Shown one piece after another: positions 20,616-28,988 of a stretch of 64,000 bases of DNA. Made by a program: the position numbers and the translations under genes. Source of the stretch: JAFGRR01 sp964499235 (GTDB lineage Bacteria > Planctomycetota > Phycisphaerae > UBA1845 > Fen-1342). Under the pieces are notes generated by a model. The model was not told where the DNA came from. It ran no database searches and worked only from the letters and a program-made list of their open reading frames with translations. The stretch spans positions 1-64,000 of the forward strand of contig CAZCKC010000003.1 of NCBI GenBank assembly GCA_964499235.1, in the 5' to 3' direction. Each line of letters begins with the position of its first letter. Position 1 is the stretch's first letter.

Positions 20616-21020
20616 ATGTCCCGTGCGGTGCAACGACTCCTGACAGGCGGTGGGCTGATCCTGGCTGCCACCGCCCTGCCCGCGGGGGCGGAGACGGGTG
20701 GGAGCTCGGCCCGCACGGCCGGTTGCGCGCTCATTTGGCTGGAAGCGGATGACGCAGCCGGGTCGGCTGAGCGGTGGCCGCTGACCGACCTCGACCTGGT
20801 TCGGGATGACCTGCTGCTGGCCGCCTCGCGGCCGCTGTGGCGCCCGGACGATTCGTTTCGGGTCGGCCCGCGCCTGGGGTTCGGGGACGACATGCTGGCG
20901 CCGGTCGACCGGGCGAAGGCGTCGCCGTCGCCGGGCGTCGGGACATCGTGGCCGCGGCCGTCGGAGGTCGTGACGCTGCTGTTGCTGCTAGCGGGGGTGG
21001 TGATCTTGCGGCTTCGCTGA
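20616..21020 (+). CDS. Small secreted protein with possible PEP-CTERM-like tail
   Basis: This 134-residue protein begins MSRAVQRLLTGGGLILAATALPAGAE, a Sec signal peptide. The middle is acidic and Trp/Asp-containing without a recognisable domain. The C-terminus reads WPRPSEVVTLLLLLAGVVILRLR. It has a proline-rich hexapeptide, a single hydrophobic span and a basic end, the same three-part layout as PEP-CTERM sorting signals, but the motif PRPSE is not the classical PEP. A plain membrane anchor is the alternative. I chose the internal ATG because the signal peptide starts there. Confidence 0.6.
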   Translation: MSRAVQRLLTGGGLILAATALPAGAETGGSSARTAGCALIWLEADDAAGSAERWPLTDLDLVRDDLLLAASRPLWRPDDSFRVGPRLGFGDDMLAPVDRAKASPSPGVGTSWPRPSEVVTLLLLLAGVVILRLR

Positions 21021-21066
21021 GGAGAGGAAGCCGGCTTGGATGTCTGAGCCCGCCAGGGCGTAATGG

Positions 21067-21097
21067 CCGCCCCGCACTGGTCGCCAGTGCGGGGCGG
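21067..21097. terminator. Hairpin terminator between convergent genes
   Basis: A perfect 14-base stem (21067-21080 with 21084-21097) has a three-base loop TCG and is followed on the plus strand by TTGCTGTTT. The U-tract is weak but the stem is very stable. It lies between the convergent small secreted gene and msrB and can serve both. Confidence 0.7.
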
Positions 21098-21130
21098 TTG
21101 CTGTTTGGAGGCGAGCCGAGCGACGGAGCC

Positions 21131-21721
21131 CTATTTCTGGATCGCCCCGTCGCCGTCACGCGGGTCGAAGTCGAGGCTGGCGGAGTTGATGCAGTAGCGG
21201 AGCCCGGTCGGCTCCGGTCCGTCACGGAAGACGTGGCCGAGGTGCGCGTCGCACCGGCTGCAGATCACCTCGGTGCGGACCATGCCGAGGCTGCGGTCCG
21301 CTTTCTGCTCGACGTGCTCGCTGTCGACGGGCTGGTAGAAGCTCGGCCAGCCGGAGCCGGACTCGAACTTGGTGTGCGAGTCGAAGAGCGGCTGCCCGCA
21401 GCAGACGCACTTGTAGACCCCGTCGCCCTTGTGATCCCAGTATTCGCCCGTAAAGGCCCGTTCCGTGCCGCCCTGCCGGGCGATACGGTACTGCTCATCG
21501 GTCAACTGGGCCTTCCAATCCTGGTCTGAGTTGGTCACTTTGCCCTCCTGAGCACTGGCTGCGGCAGCGGTCGTCACCGTCGATCCGCGTGGCGTGTCGC
21601 TGGGTGAGGCCGACTCGCTCGCGGCGGCCGAGCCGGCCTCCGGCTCGCAGCCGACCGTGACACCGAGCGTTAATCCCAGCATCAGGACGGTCGCAGTCCG
21701 CAGCACATTGTTTCGCGGCAT
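21131..21721 (-). CDS. msrB: Peptide-methionine (R)-S-oxide reductase, lipoprotein form
   Basis: MsrB reduces methionine-R-sulfoxide in proteins. The C-terminal 130 residues are a complete MsrB domain. The two zinc-binding Cys pairs are KCVCCGQPLF and ICSRCDAHLGHVF, and GSGWPSFYQP and RYCINSASLDF (catalytic Cys) are typical. The N-terminus is a lipoprotein signal with the lipobox LGVTVGC, followed by a Ser/Ala/Thr-rich linker, so the enzyme is tethered in the envelope rather than cytoplasmic. The start ATG is at 21721. It is downstream of the large secreted HExxH protein on the same strand with a gap of 96 bases. Confidence 0.95.
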   Translation of the reverse strand: MPRNNVLRTATVLMLGLTLGVTVGCEPEAGSAAASESASPSDTPRGSTVTTAAAASAQEGKVTNSDQDWKAQLTDEQYRIARQGGTERAFTGEYWDHKGDGVYKCVCCGQPLFDSHTKFESGSGWPSFYQPVDSEHVEQKADRSLGMVRTEVICSRCDAHLGHVFRDGPEPTGLRYCINSASLDFDPRDGDGAIQK

Positions 21722-21817
21722 GGTGCGTACCTCGCGTGGCTCGCACTGATGCTAGCCGCGCGCGAGCCCCCACGACGTGACCGATATCACAGCACCGCGT
21801 GAGCCACGTAATCGCCG

Positions 21818-24196
21818 TCATCGTTGCCCCACTGCCGGCGCCGGGCGGCCGAAGCGGGTCTCCGGCGGGGCCCAGTTGCGGTTGACGTCCCACTCGTCCG
21901 GCGAGGGGTCGCCCGTCCGCAGCGTTACCTGCCGCCGGAACACGTGGCGATCCGTGTGCCCGAGGTTGTAGGCGATGTTCGCGTGCGTCACCTCCTCAAA
22001 CAGGTAGTAGTGCTGGCCCTCGTACGTGACCCGGACCAACACCTTGCCATTGCCCTGGCCGAAGGTGTGTCGGATCTGGCCGTTCTCCGCCCATAGCGTA
22101 CGGTCGACGGTGATTCGGCCGCGGTTGTCGGCGGTCAGCTGCAGATCGGGCTCGTCGTCGTAGAGCTTCGTGTACCAGCCTTGGCCGGTGCCGGCCGCCT
22201 GGTAGATCCAGATCTCGGCGCCGGCGAGCGCGTTGCCGTCCGGGTCCTCGAACTGGTAAACGAGCGTCTCGGGGATGTCGTTGAGGAACTCGCCGATCAC
22301 CGGCGGCGAGTTGCAGTTGCCGCCGCGGGCCCGCCAGCCGGCTCGCCGGTTCCAGCACATCGCGTCGAACACGCTCCACGCCCAATAGTTGCCGCCCATC
22401 TGTCCCGGGTAGTTTCGCCAGTGGACCAGATCGACGTCGAGCGGCAGGTAGCGACCGAGAATCGGCCCCTCTTCGTCGGTGACGTGGAGCATCCGCTGCG
22501 TGATGTCGGTCCCGTGGCCGGTATGCACGTTGAAGCCGTAGGCGTCGACGAGGTAGCGGGCGTGGGCGAGCTCGTGGATGTAGCCGAGACCGCACCAGAA
22601 CGGCGGATCCTGCCGCTGGTTCTCGATATCGCCGTTCTCGAACGCCCGGATGGCCCGCTCGGGTGACCACCAGTGATCGGGGGGCAGCTCTGTGCCGGGC
22701 TTGATCTCGCCGGACTCCATGCCCCAGGTCATGTCGACGGTCTTGTCGCGGAGGTCGGGGTTGTTGCTCGGCAACCCGCCGGCCAGCGGCAGCCCGAAGT
22801 CCGGCACGACCACGACCCGGTCCAGCCGCACGCGCTCGACGATGCCGTCGGGATACTCGGCGAAGCGGGCCGCCCGGAACATCTTGTTCCACTGCCGCAT
22901 CATCCGCTGCCCCCAGCCGGCGAAGCTGTTGGCGTCCTTGGTCGGCAGGCGGTGCTGATGCTCGTGCATGTAGTCCCACAGCGAGCGCTCGACCCAGAAG
23001 CCGCAGGTGATCGCGTTGGTCTGGATCGTCAGCGTGTTGTTGTTCGTGAGCAGCTCCGCGATCCGCGGGATCGGCTGCACGGTCAACGTCAGGTCGTGCC
23101 GGTCGAACGTCCACTCCCACTCCAGGTCGATCGGCGTACCGGTCACGCCCGGCGGGCCGACCGGGATCGTCTTGCGTCCGCTGGCGACGACCTCGTCGTC
23201 GAGCCGCCACTCGTAGGTCACCGGCAGCGGCGCGGTGCCCCAGTTGAAGACGTGCGCCCGCCAGGTGACGGTGGAACCGGGCGCCGGCCAGCCCGCCTGC
23301 GGATCCTGGTTGTCCGGGCCGGGATAGTCGATCCGCGGCAGCCGCTCGATGAAGAGGATCTCGACGTCCGGCCGGCGGTTGGCGAGCTTCCGCGGGGTGG
23401 CCTCCAGGGCAATCTCCCGCTCGAAGTCGCCGTAGCGAACGCCGAGCTTCTGCGGCCCCGTCTCAGTGAGCACAAACATCCCGGGTTCCTCGCCAAAGGG
23501 CTCGAGGCCGGCGGTCAGCGGCTCCCAGGTGATGTCCTGCCCGACGTTCAGCGCCACGCCGTTGGCGACGGCGCTGCCCTTGAACCAGACGACCGTCTCG
23601 ACCGGCTCGGTGATCGTGCCGGTCACCGGGCTGAGCGCGTTGGCCGCAATCGCGCTGCGGCGGGCGGTGATCCGCTCGACCTCGATGGCCTCGACGCGGC
23701 CGGGGGTGCAGAACTGCAGTTCGGAGATGTGGACGTAATCATCGCCCCCCTGCCGCAGGACGTTGAGCTCAAACGCCTGAAAGGTGACCGGCGCCGGCAG
23801 CGCCAGGTCCACCCGGCCGTCCGGCGTGACCTGGTCCTTGAACAGCAGGCGGTAGCTGCCGCGCTCGGCCTCGAGGTCGGCGAGCGAGTCGGCGACGGCC
23901 AGCGACCAGGTGTGCTTCGTCTGGATGAGCTGGAGCCGGAGGTGGGCGAAGGTCACCGGCTGCTTGAACGACCCGCGGACGAAGGCCGGGTTGATCGAGG
24001 GCGTCCGGATCAGCGTCTCGGGGTCGAGGTCGAAGATCAGCTCGGGCTTGCCGATGTCGAGCTGGGTCGCGTCGAGCTTGTCGATCTGCTCCAGCAGCGG
24101 CTGGGGCACGAACACTTCCTGGGCGAGCGCGACGCCGGCCGCGCTGACCACGCCGATCACGAACTGGGCGAGTCGGTTGAAGCTGCGAAGTTTCAT
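21818..24196 (-). CDS. Large secreted protein with HExxH motif and beta domains
   Basis: I do not recognise the full-length family of this 792-residue protein. A signal peptide is at residues 1-25 (AAGVALA/QE). Residues 60-200 form a beta-sandwich-like region. Residues about 280-400 look like a CARDB/adhesin-type domain (VTWRAHVFNWGTAPLPVTYEWRLDDEVV...LTNNNTLTIQTNA). A metalloprotease-like region follows, with IHELAHARYL (His541, Glu542, His545) and VHTGHGTD as possible further ligands. The end (residues about 660-790) is a carboxypeptidase-regulatory-like beta domain (YQFEDPDGNALAGAEIWIYQA). It is probably an envelope or secreted enzyme acting on protein or glycan. Its start has a weak GAGG ribosome binding site. 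msrB follows. Confidence 0.8.
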   Translation of the reverse strand: MKLRSFNRLAQFVIGVVSAAGVALAQEVFVPQPLLEQIDKLDATQLDIGKPELIFDLDPETLIRTPSINPAFVRGSFKQPVTFAHLRLQLIQTKHTWSLAVADSLADLEAERGSYRLLFKDQVTPDGRVDLALPAPVTFQAFELNVLRQGGDDYVHISELQFCTPGRVEAIEVERITARRSAIAANALSPVTGTITEPVETVVWFKGSAVANGVALNVGQDITWEPLTAGLEPFGEEPGMFVLTETGPQKLGVRYGDFEREIALEATPRKLANRRPDVEILFIERLPRIDYPGPDNQDPQAGWPAPGSTVTWRAHVFNWGTAPLPVTYEWRLDDEVVASGRKTIPVGPPGVTGTPIDLEWEWTFDRHDLTLTVQPIPRIAELLTNNNTLTIQTNAITCGFWVERSLWDYMHEHQHRLPTKDANSFAGWGQRMMRQWNKMFRAARFAEYPDGIVERVRLDRVVVVPDFGLPLAGGLPSNNPDLRDKTVDMTWGMESGEIKPGTELPPDHWWSPERAIRAFENGDIENQRQDPPFWCGLGYIHELAHARYLVDAYGFNVHTGHGTDITQRMLHVTDEEGPILGRYLPLDVDLVHWRNYPGQMGGNYWAWSVFDAMCWNRRAGWRARGGNCNSPPVIGEFLNDIPETLVYQFEDPDGNALAGAEIWIYQAAGTGQGWYTKLYDDEPDLQLTADNRGRITVDRTLWAENGQIRHTFGQGNGKVLVRVTYEGQHYYLFEEVTHANIAYNLGHTDRHVFRRQVTLRTGDPSPDEWDVNRNWAPPETRFGRPAPAVGQR

Positions 24197-24419
24197 CAGG
24201 GGACCTCAGGCGCAGAAACTGGGAGAAACGCGACCGGTCACAACGCGTATCGCGACTGACGGTAGTGTAAGGCCGCCGGTACCACCTGACGAACCGGCCG
24301 CCGGTGCGGGATCTTGGGCGGCTCGGGTGATTGGATCGGCACGAGGCCGGGTGGTAGACTCTCGCCGACAGCAGTGCTGTCTGGGCACTGCCTCGAATGC
24401 CTCTCGCCGCGAGCACGCG

Positions 24420-26363
24420 ATGGCCCGCACGCCGCGCCGCAACTCGGTCCGCCGAACCAACGCCCAGCCCGCCCCGATTCAGACCGGCCTGCCCGCTCAC
24501 AGCGGATTTCTATTCGAAGCCGCCTGGGAAGTCTGTGCGCAGGTCGGCGGCATCTACACGGTGCTGCGCAGCAAGGCGCCGTACATGAACGCCGGCTGGG
24601 GCGACTCCTACTGCCTGCTCGGGCCGTACTGGGAAGAAAGCGCGAAGATCGAGCTCGAGCCCCACCTGCCGGTCGGGCCGATCAAGGCGGCGATGGATGA
24701 CCTGGCGGTTGCCGGCATCAAGGCCCATTACGGGCGGTGGCTGATCACCGGGCGGCCGCAGGCGGTGCTCTTCGACCTCGACTCGGCCCGCTATCGCCTC
24801 GCCCAGTTCAAGTACCTGTTCTGGAAGGACAACGGGATCAGCTCGCCGCCGGACGACGGCGAGTACGACAACGTGGTCTTGCTGGGCTACCTGATCGCGG
24901 ATTTCCTACAGTCGTTCCAGCGGCGGATCGGGCAGCGGCCGGTGCTGCTGCACTGCCACGAATGGCAGGGCGGCGCGGCGCTGCCGGTGTTGCGGCACCG
25001 CCAGACGCCGGTGGCGTCGGTGTTCACGACGCACGCGACGCTGGTGGGGCGCAGCCTGAGCGCGGCCAACGCCGACCTGTACGAGAGCCTGCTGCGGATC
25101 AACGCGGGGGCGGTAGCGCACGAGCACGGCTTCGCGCACCGCCACGCGGTCGAGGGCGCGGCCGCCCAGTGCTGCGACGTGTTCACGACGGTGTCGTCGA
25201 TCACGGCGCTGGAAGCCATCCAGTTTCTCGGCCGCAAGCCGGACGTGCTGGTACCGAACGGGCTGAACATCGAGCGCTTCGCGGCGCCGCACGAGTTCCA
25301 GAACCTGCACCAGTCGTTCAAGGAGCGGATCCACGAGTTCGTGCTCGGCCACTTTTTTCCGAGCTACACGCTCGACCTCGACAAGACGATCTACGTCTTC
25401 ACGTCGGGGCGCTACGAGTACCGCAACAAGGGCATCGACGTCTTCATCGAGGCCCTGCACCAGCTCAACCAGCGGATGCGGGCCGAGCAGTCGCCGATGA
25501 CGGTGGTGGCCTTCATCATCACGCGGGCGCCGGTTCGCGGGATCAACAATGAGACGCTGAACCGGCAGGCGATGTTCAACGAGCTCCGCGACGCCTGCGA
25601 GGAGATCGAGGAGCGGATGGGCCGGCGGCTCTTCCAGACGGTGGCCACCGCGCGGATGCCGACGACCGAGGACCTGCTCCAGGAATACGAGTCGGTGAAG
25701 CTCAAGCGGCTGATGTATGCGCTGCGGCGAATCATGCCGCCGCCGATCGTCACCCACGACCTGTGGGACGACGCCCACGACTCGACGCTCCAACACCTGC
25801 GGCACCGCGGGCTCTGGAACGGCAGCGACGACCGGGTGAAGGTCGTCTTCCACCCGCAGTTCATGACCGCGACCAGCCCGCTGCTCGGCATGGACTACGA
25901 CCAGTTTGTCCACGGCTGCCACCTGGGCGTGTTTCCCTCCTACTACGAGCCGTGGGGCTATACGCCGATGGAGTGCATCGTCCGCGGCATCCCGGCGATC
26001 ACCAGCGACCTCAGCGGCTTCGGCGACTACGTGCTCCAGCACTTCGACGACACCGAGCGCAGCGGCATGTACGTCGCCCGCCGACGCTACGCGGCCTTTA
26101 ACCACACCGTCGACCAGGTGGCGAACTGGATCCATGACCTGGCGCACATGACCCGGCGGGCGCGGATCGACCTCCGCAACCGGGCCGAAGGACGCGCCGA
26201 GCACTTCGACTGGAACAACCTCGGCCGGCATTACACGGCCGCGCACGCCATGGCGCTCGAGCGCCACTTCGGAACGCGAAACCTGATCCCGGTCGCGGCG
26301 GCCACGGCGGCCGAGCTCGACACGCCCGCTCCGAAGCGGCGGCCGAAGCGGGCCCGCCGCTGA
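24420..26363 (+). CDS. Eukaryotic-type glycogen synthase (GT3)
   Basis: This 647-residue protein matches the animal/fungal glycogen synthase family (GT3), not bacterial GlgA (GT5). Landmarks are EAAWEVCAQVGGIYTVLRSKA, HEWQGGAALPVL, TTHATLVGRSLSAAN, PDVLVPNGLNIERF, HEFQNLH and CHLGVFPSYYEPWGYTPMEC. The arginine-rich stretch TRRARIDLRNRAEGR near residue 580 aligns with the Arg cluster that binds glucose-6-phosphate in yeast and human enzymes. The long phosphorylated C-terminal tail of the animal enzyme is missing, and the protein ends in a short basic segment. It uses UDP-glucose to extend alpha-1,4-glucan in the cytoplasm. The start is ATG 24420 without a clear ribosome binding site. Confidence 0.93.
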   Translation: MARTPRRNSVRRTNAQPAPIQTGLPAHSGFLFEAAWEVCAQVGGIYTVLRSKAPYMNAGWGDSYCLLGPYWEESAKIELEPHLPVGPIKAAMDDLAVAGIKAHYGRWLITGRPQAVLFDLDSARYRLAQFKYLFWKDNGISSPPDDGEYDNVVLLGYLIADFLQSFQRRIGQRPVLLHCHEWQGGAALPVLRHRQTPVASVFTTHATLVGRSLSAANADLYESLLRINAGAVAHEHGFAHRHAVEGAAAQCCDVFTTVSSITALEAIQFLGRKPDVLVPNGLNIERFAAPHEFQNLHQSFKERIHEFVLGHFFPSYTLDLDKTIYVFTSGRYEYRNKGIDVFIEALHQLNQRMRAEQSPMTVVAFIITRAPVRGINNETLNRQAMFNELRDACEEIEERMGRRLFQTVATARMPTTEDLLQEYESVKLKRLMYALRRIMPPPIVTHDLWDDAHDSTLQHLRHRGLWNGSDDRVKVVFHPQFMTATSPLLGMDYDQFVHGCHLGVFPSYYEPWGYTPMECIVRGIPAITSDLSGFGDYVLQHFDDTERSGMYVARRRYAAFNHTVDQVANWIHDLAHMTRRARIDLRNRAEGRAEHFDWNNLGRHYTAAHAMALERHFGTRNLIPVAAATAAELDTPAPKRRPKRARR

Positions 26364-26390
26364 GCCGTGTGAACGCCCACGTGGCGGCGT

Positions 26391-26864
26391 TCAGGCATGC
26401 TCGATCACCTCCAGCTCGCCGTGATCCAGCCAGATCAAAAAGCACCGCGCGCACGTGTCGACCACCACGTTGCCGGGCCCGTAGTAAGGGTGTGTGTCCA
26501 TGCCGTGCCGGCACTGCGGGCAGCGGACCTGCCGCGCGAGCTCTTCCGGGTTGATCGGCTGGCGCGGGGTTTGCGTCCCGCCGGCCTTGGCCCGCAGCTT
26601 GCTGACGAGCTGGCGGAACGTGTCGTTAGTCGTGAGCACCCCGCGGCACGTCTGGCAGTAGGCAACCGGCAGCCGCTCGATGGCGGCCGCCCGGAGCGTC
26701 TGGTCGCAGACCGGGCAGGCCCGGGCGTCGTCGCTACCGAGCAGGCGGACGCGCTCGTCGGTCCCGTCGGCCGTCGCCTGCGGAAAGTGCACCGTCGCAC
26801 AGTAGCGGCACGTGAAGTAGTCGCGGACGAGGTCCATCCCGGCGCCGCAATTGGGGCAGTTCAT
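26391..26864 (-). CDS. TFIIB-type zinc-ribbon protein
   Basis: This 157-residue protein is built from repeated CxxC zinc knuckles: NCPNCGAG, FTCRYCATV, RACPVCDQT, VAYCQTCRGV, VRCPQCRHG and VDTCARCFLIWLDHGELEVI. The last unit, with Trp-Leu-Asp-His-Gly-Glu, is the signature of the zf-TFIIB family of bacterial zinc-ribbon proteins. They are of unknown function despite the name. AGGAGAACG precedes the ATG. It is the third gene of an operon with the DedA protein and a zinc-ribbon membrane protein, just 21 bases after the latter. Confidence 0.85.
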   Translation of the reverse strand: MNCPNCGAGMDLVRDYFTCRYCATVHFPQATADGTDERVRLLGSDDARACPVCDQTLRAAAIERLPVAYCQTCRGVLTTNDTFRQLVSKLRAKAGGTQTPRQPINPEELARQVRCPQCRHGMDTHPYYGPGNVVVDTCARCFLIWLDHGELEVIEHA

Positions 26865-26885
26865 CGCGTTCTCCTGCGCGCGACG

Positions 26886-28112
26886 CTAGAACAGCTCGCC
26901 GCGGAAGACGTAAACCAGCGTGCCGACGACGGCCGCCGCCGCAAGAACGGTCAGCGCGATCTTCCAAGCCGACCACGGCCGCTCACCTTGGACCTCGCCG
27001 GTGCGGGCGTTGACGAGGAACCGGTAGACCTTGTCGCGGAAGCGGTACGCGCTGATCCAGACCGGCAGCAGGATGTGCTTGAAGGTCACGTTGCGGTACT
27101 CGGTCTTCAAGGAGTGGATCCGCTGGCGGTCGCCGCCGATGTCGTGGCGGACGGTGTCACGGATGATCGGGTCCATCTTCAAGCGAGCCCGCCCGAACCC
27201 TTCCTTCAGGTCGATCTGGTAGCTCTCGGCCGTGAAGCCGGTGAGGTAGGCGTCGTCATAGTCCACCAGGCTCCCCAGGTCCCACGGCTCGAGCTCGTCG
27301 GCGTAGCGTTCGGGCAGCGAGCGGCTGCCGAGCACCAGCACGTCGTCGAAGCGGTTCCAGACCACGCCGCTGGCGTGATACCAGCGCGTCCGGCGGACGC
27401 GGCGGCGGTTCTTGCCGCTGCCAACGGTGACGTAGTAATCCTCGCCGCGCTCGCCGGTGTAATGCGTCACCGTCTTGCTGTCGTAGGTCCAGTACGGCAC
27501 GTACACGCCGCGGAGCTTCTCGTTGAGGCGGGCGAACTGTTTGAGCTTGTTCGGCGCAAACCACAGCTTGCGGAGCCAGTTGCGGAAGCGGGCCTGGGCC
27601 TCGGCCTGCTCCACCTTGAACGGCAGCAGCGCCCGCGGGCGGATCAGCCGCTGGATCTGCGTCGTCAGGTTGATGTTCGCGCCGCAGAAGGGACACTCAA
27701 AGGCCGTCACGTTCGCCGGCCGGTCCACGTTCGCCCCGCACCCGTCGCAGTGCAGCGTGGCGTGCTCCTCGGTCGTTTCCGCGTCCTCGAGCGCGGCGAG
27801 GTGCCGCTCGAAGTCGAGCTCGTGGATGTCGTCGGCCGACTGCGGGATCTGGTTCGCGTGCCCGCAATACTGGCAGGTCAGCTCCGTCGTGCCGGGCTGA
27901 TAGGTCAGCTCGGCCCCGCACTGGTCGCAGCCGAACGTCCGCGGACCGCGGGGGGCGGCTTCGGTCGCGGGCGCCGGCGCCGCGCGCCCGTCGGGCTCGG
28001 CCGCTGACGGCGGGTGCTCGTCTTCCACGCGGGTTTCGTCTTCTTGCTGCGGGTCGCGCGGCGGCCGCGGCGGCTCGCCAGAACACGGAGGACGCGGGGG
28101 TCGCGGGATCAT
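26886..28112 (-). CDS. Zinc-ribbon membrane protein of unknown function
   Basis: This 408-residue protein has a Pro/Glu-rich N-terminus and then two zinc ribbons, FGCDQCGAELTY...LTCQYCGHAN (residues about 60-95) and LHCDGCGAN...FECPFCGANINL (about 125-155). A large domain follows with LPFKVEQAEAQARFRNWLRKLWFAPNKLK and the repeated beta units VYVPYWTYDSKTVTHYTGERG and RRTRWYHASG. A single transmembrane helix lies near the C-terminus (WKIALTVLAAAAVVGTLVYVF). Relatives are often mislabelled as PriA-like because of the zinc ribbons, but no helicase motif is present. The ATG at 28112 overlaps the DedA stop as ATGA. It probably works in or at the membrane with the DedA protein. Confidence 0.8.
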   Translation of the reverse strand: MIPRPPRPPCSGEPPRPPRDPQQEDETRVEDEHPPSAAEPDGRAAPAPATEAAPRGPRTFGCDQCGAELTYQPGTTELTCQYCGHANQIPQSADDIHELDFERHLAALEDAETTEEHATLHCDGCGANVDRPANVTAFECPFCGANINLTTQIQRLIRPRALLPFKVEQAEAQARFRNWLRKLWFAPNKLKQFARLNEKLRGVYVPYWTYDSKTVTHYTGERGEDYYVTVGSGKNRRRVRRTRWYHASGVVWNRFDDVLVLGSRSLPERYADELEPWDLGSLVDYDDAYLTGFTAESYQIDLKEGFGRARLKMDPIIRDTVRHDIGGDRQRIHSLKTEYRNVTFKHILLPVWISAYRFRDKVYRFLVNARTGEVQGERPWSAWKIALTVLAAAAVVGTLVYVFRGELF

Positions 28113-28804
28113 CCGGTCGCTCCGTCCGCGGGTTCGAGTTCGGCGTGCTTTCGTTCGGCGCGACGCTGCTGACGGCGGCGGCGAATCGAGCGCCACGTCG
28201 AGACGGCTACCGGGACCAGCGCGACCAAGGCCGCGAGCAGGATGATCGCCCCCAGGTTCGACCGGACGAACGGGATCCGCCCGAACCAGTAGGCCCCGTA
28301 AATCCACAGGGCGATGTAGCTCGCGCACGCCAGCGCGTTCAAACCCACAAACCGCGGGTAGCCCATGCGGCTCGCGCCAGCCAAGAACGGGGCGGCCGCC
28401 CGAATCAGGGGGATGTAGCGGCTGAAGAGGATCGCGCCCGCGCCGTAACGCTCAAAAAAGCGTTCGGCGCGCGCGAGCTGCTCGGGCTTGAGCCAGCCGC
28501 GCGCCACGATTGGCCGCGCCGCCAGCCGCCCGAGCCAGTAATTGCCCGAATCGCCGGCCAGCGTCGCCAGCGTCAGCAGGGCGTAGAGCAGGTGGACATT
28601 CAACAACCCGCCCCCGGCCAGCACGCCGGCCGCCAGGAGCAGCGTGTCGCCCGGCAGGACGGCCATGAAGAACACGCCGGTCTCGAGAAAGATGATCAGC
28701 CACAGGTAGAGGTAAACCCACGCGCCCTGGGCGGCGATGACGTCGGCCAGCTGACGGTCGAGCGTCTGCACGAATTCCCACAGGTCACGGAGGCCCTCAA
28801 GCAT
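28109..28804 (-). CDS. DedA/VTT family membrane protein
   Basis: This 231-residue protein is a DedA (SNARE-associated/VTT) family member. Several DedA proteins are involved in membrane homeostasis, and some are now described as undecaprenyl-phosphate translocases. Family marks are LIIFLETGVFFMAVLPGDTLLLAAGVLA, GDSGNYWLGR, and FSRYIPLIRAAAPFLAGASRM with the FSRxIPxxR motif. The C-terminus is a basic tail (RSIRRRRQQRRAERK). I used ATG 28804 (MLEGLRDLWEF) because the shorter N-terminus is the family norm. The next gene overlaps its stop by four bases. Confidence 0.9.
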   Translation of the reverse strand: MLEGLRDLWEFVQTLDRQLADVIAAQGAWVYLYLWLIIFLETGVFFMAVLPGDTLLLAAGVLAGGGLLNVHLLYALLTLATLAGDSGNYWLGRLAARPIVARGWLKPEQLARAERFFERYGAGAILFSRYIPLIRAAAPFLAGASRMGYPRFVGLNALACASYIALWIYGAYWFGRIPFVRSNLGAIILLAALVALVPVAVSTWRSIRRRRQQRRAERKHAELEPADGATG

Positions 28805-28920
28805 GCGCGCATCGTCGCAGAATCGACGCCCGGGGCAAGGCACCGGCCGGCGGGAACCGGCCGCGAACTGTTTGCCGGGGCGGCCTCACGCCCTCCCCCC
28901 GGCCGGCCAAGCGCAAAAGG

Positions 28921-28953
28921 CGGCGGCAGCCGATTTGGGATCAGCTGCCGCCG
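28921..28953 (-). terminator. Terminator of the PEP-CTERM gene
   Basis: A 10-base perfect stem (28921-28930 with 28944-28953) and 13-base loop lie 36 bases after the stop of the PEP-CTERM gene. The minus-strand continuation reads CCTTTTGC, a short U-tract. Confidence 0.55.
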
Positions 28954-28988
28954 GGGAATACTGCCGTCGGATCGGCTTCGGCTTAGGC

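Noticed and set aside
22673..24259. Plus-strand frame of 528 codons
   Set aside because: Antisense to the secreted HExxH protein, which has a signal peptide and recognisable domains; the plus frame has none.
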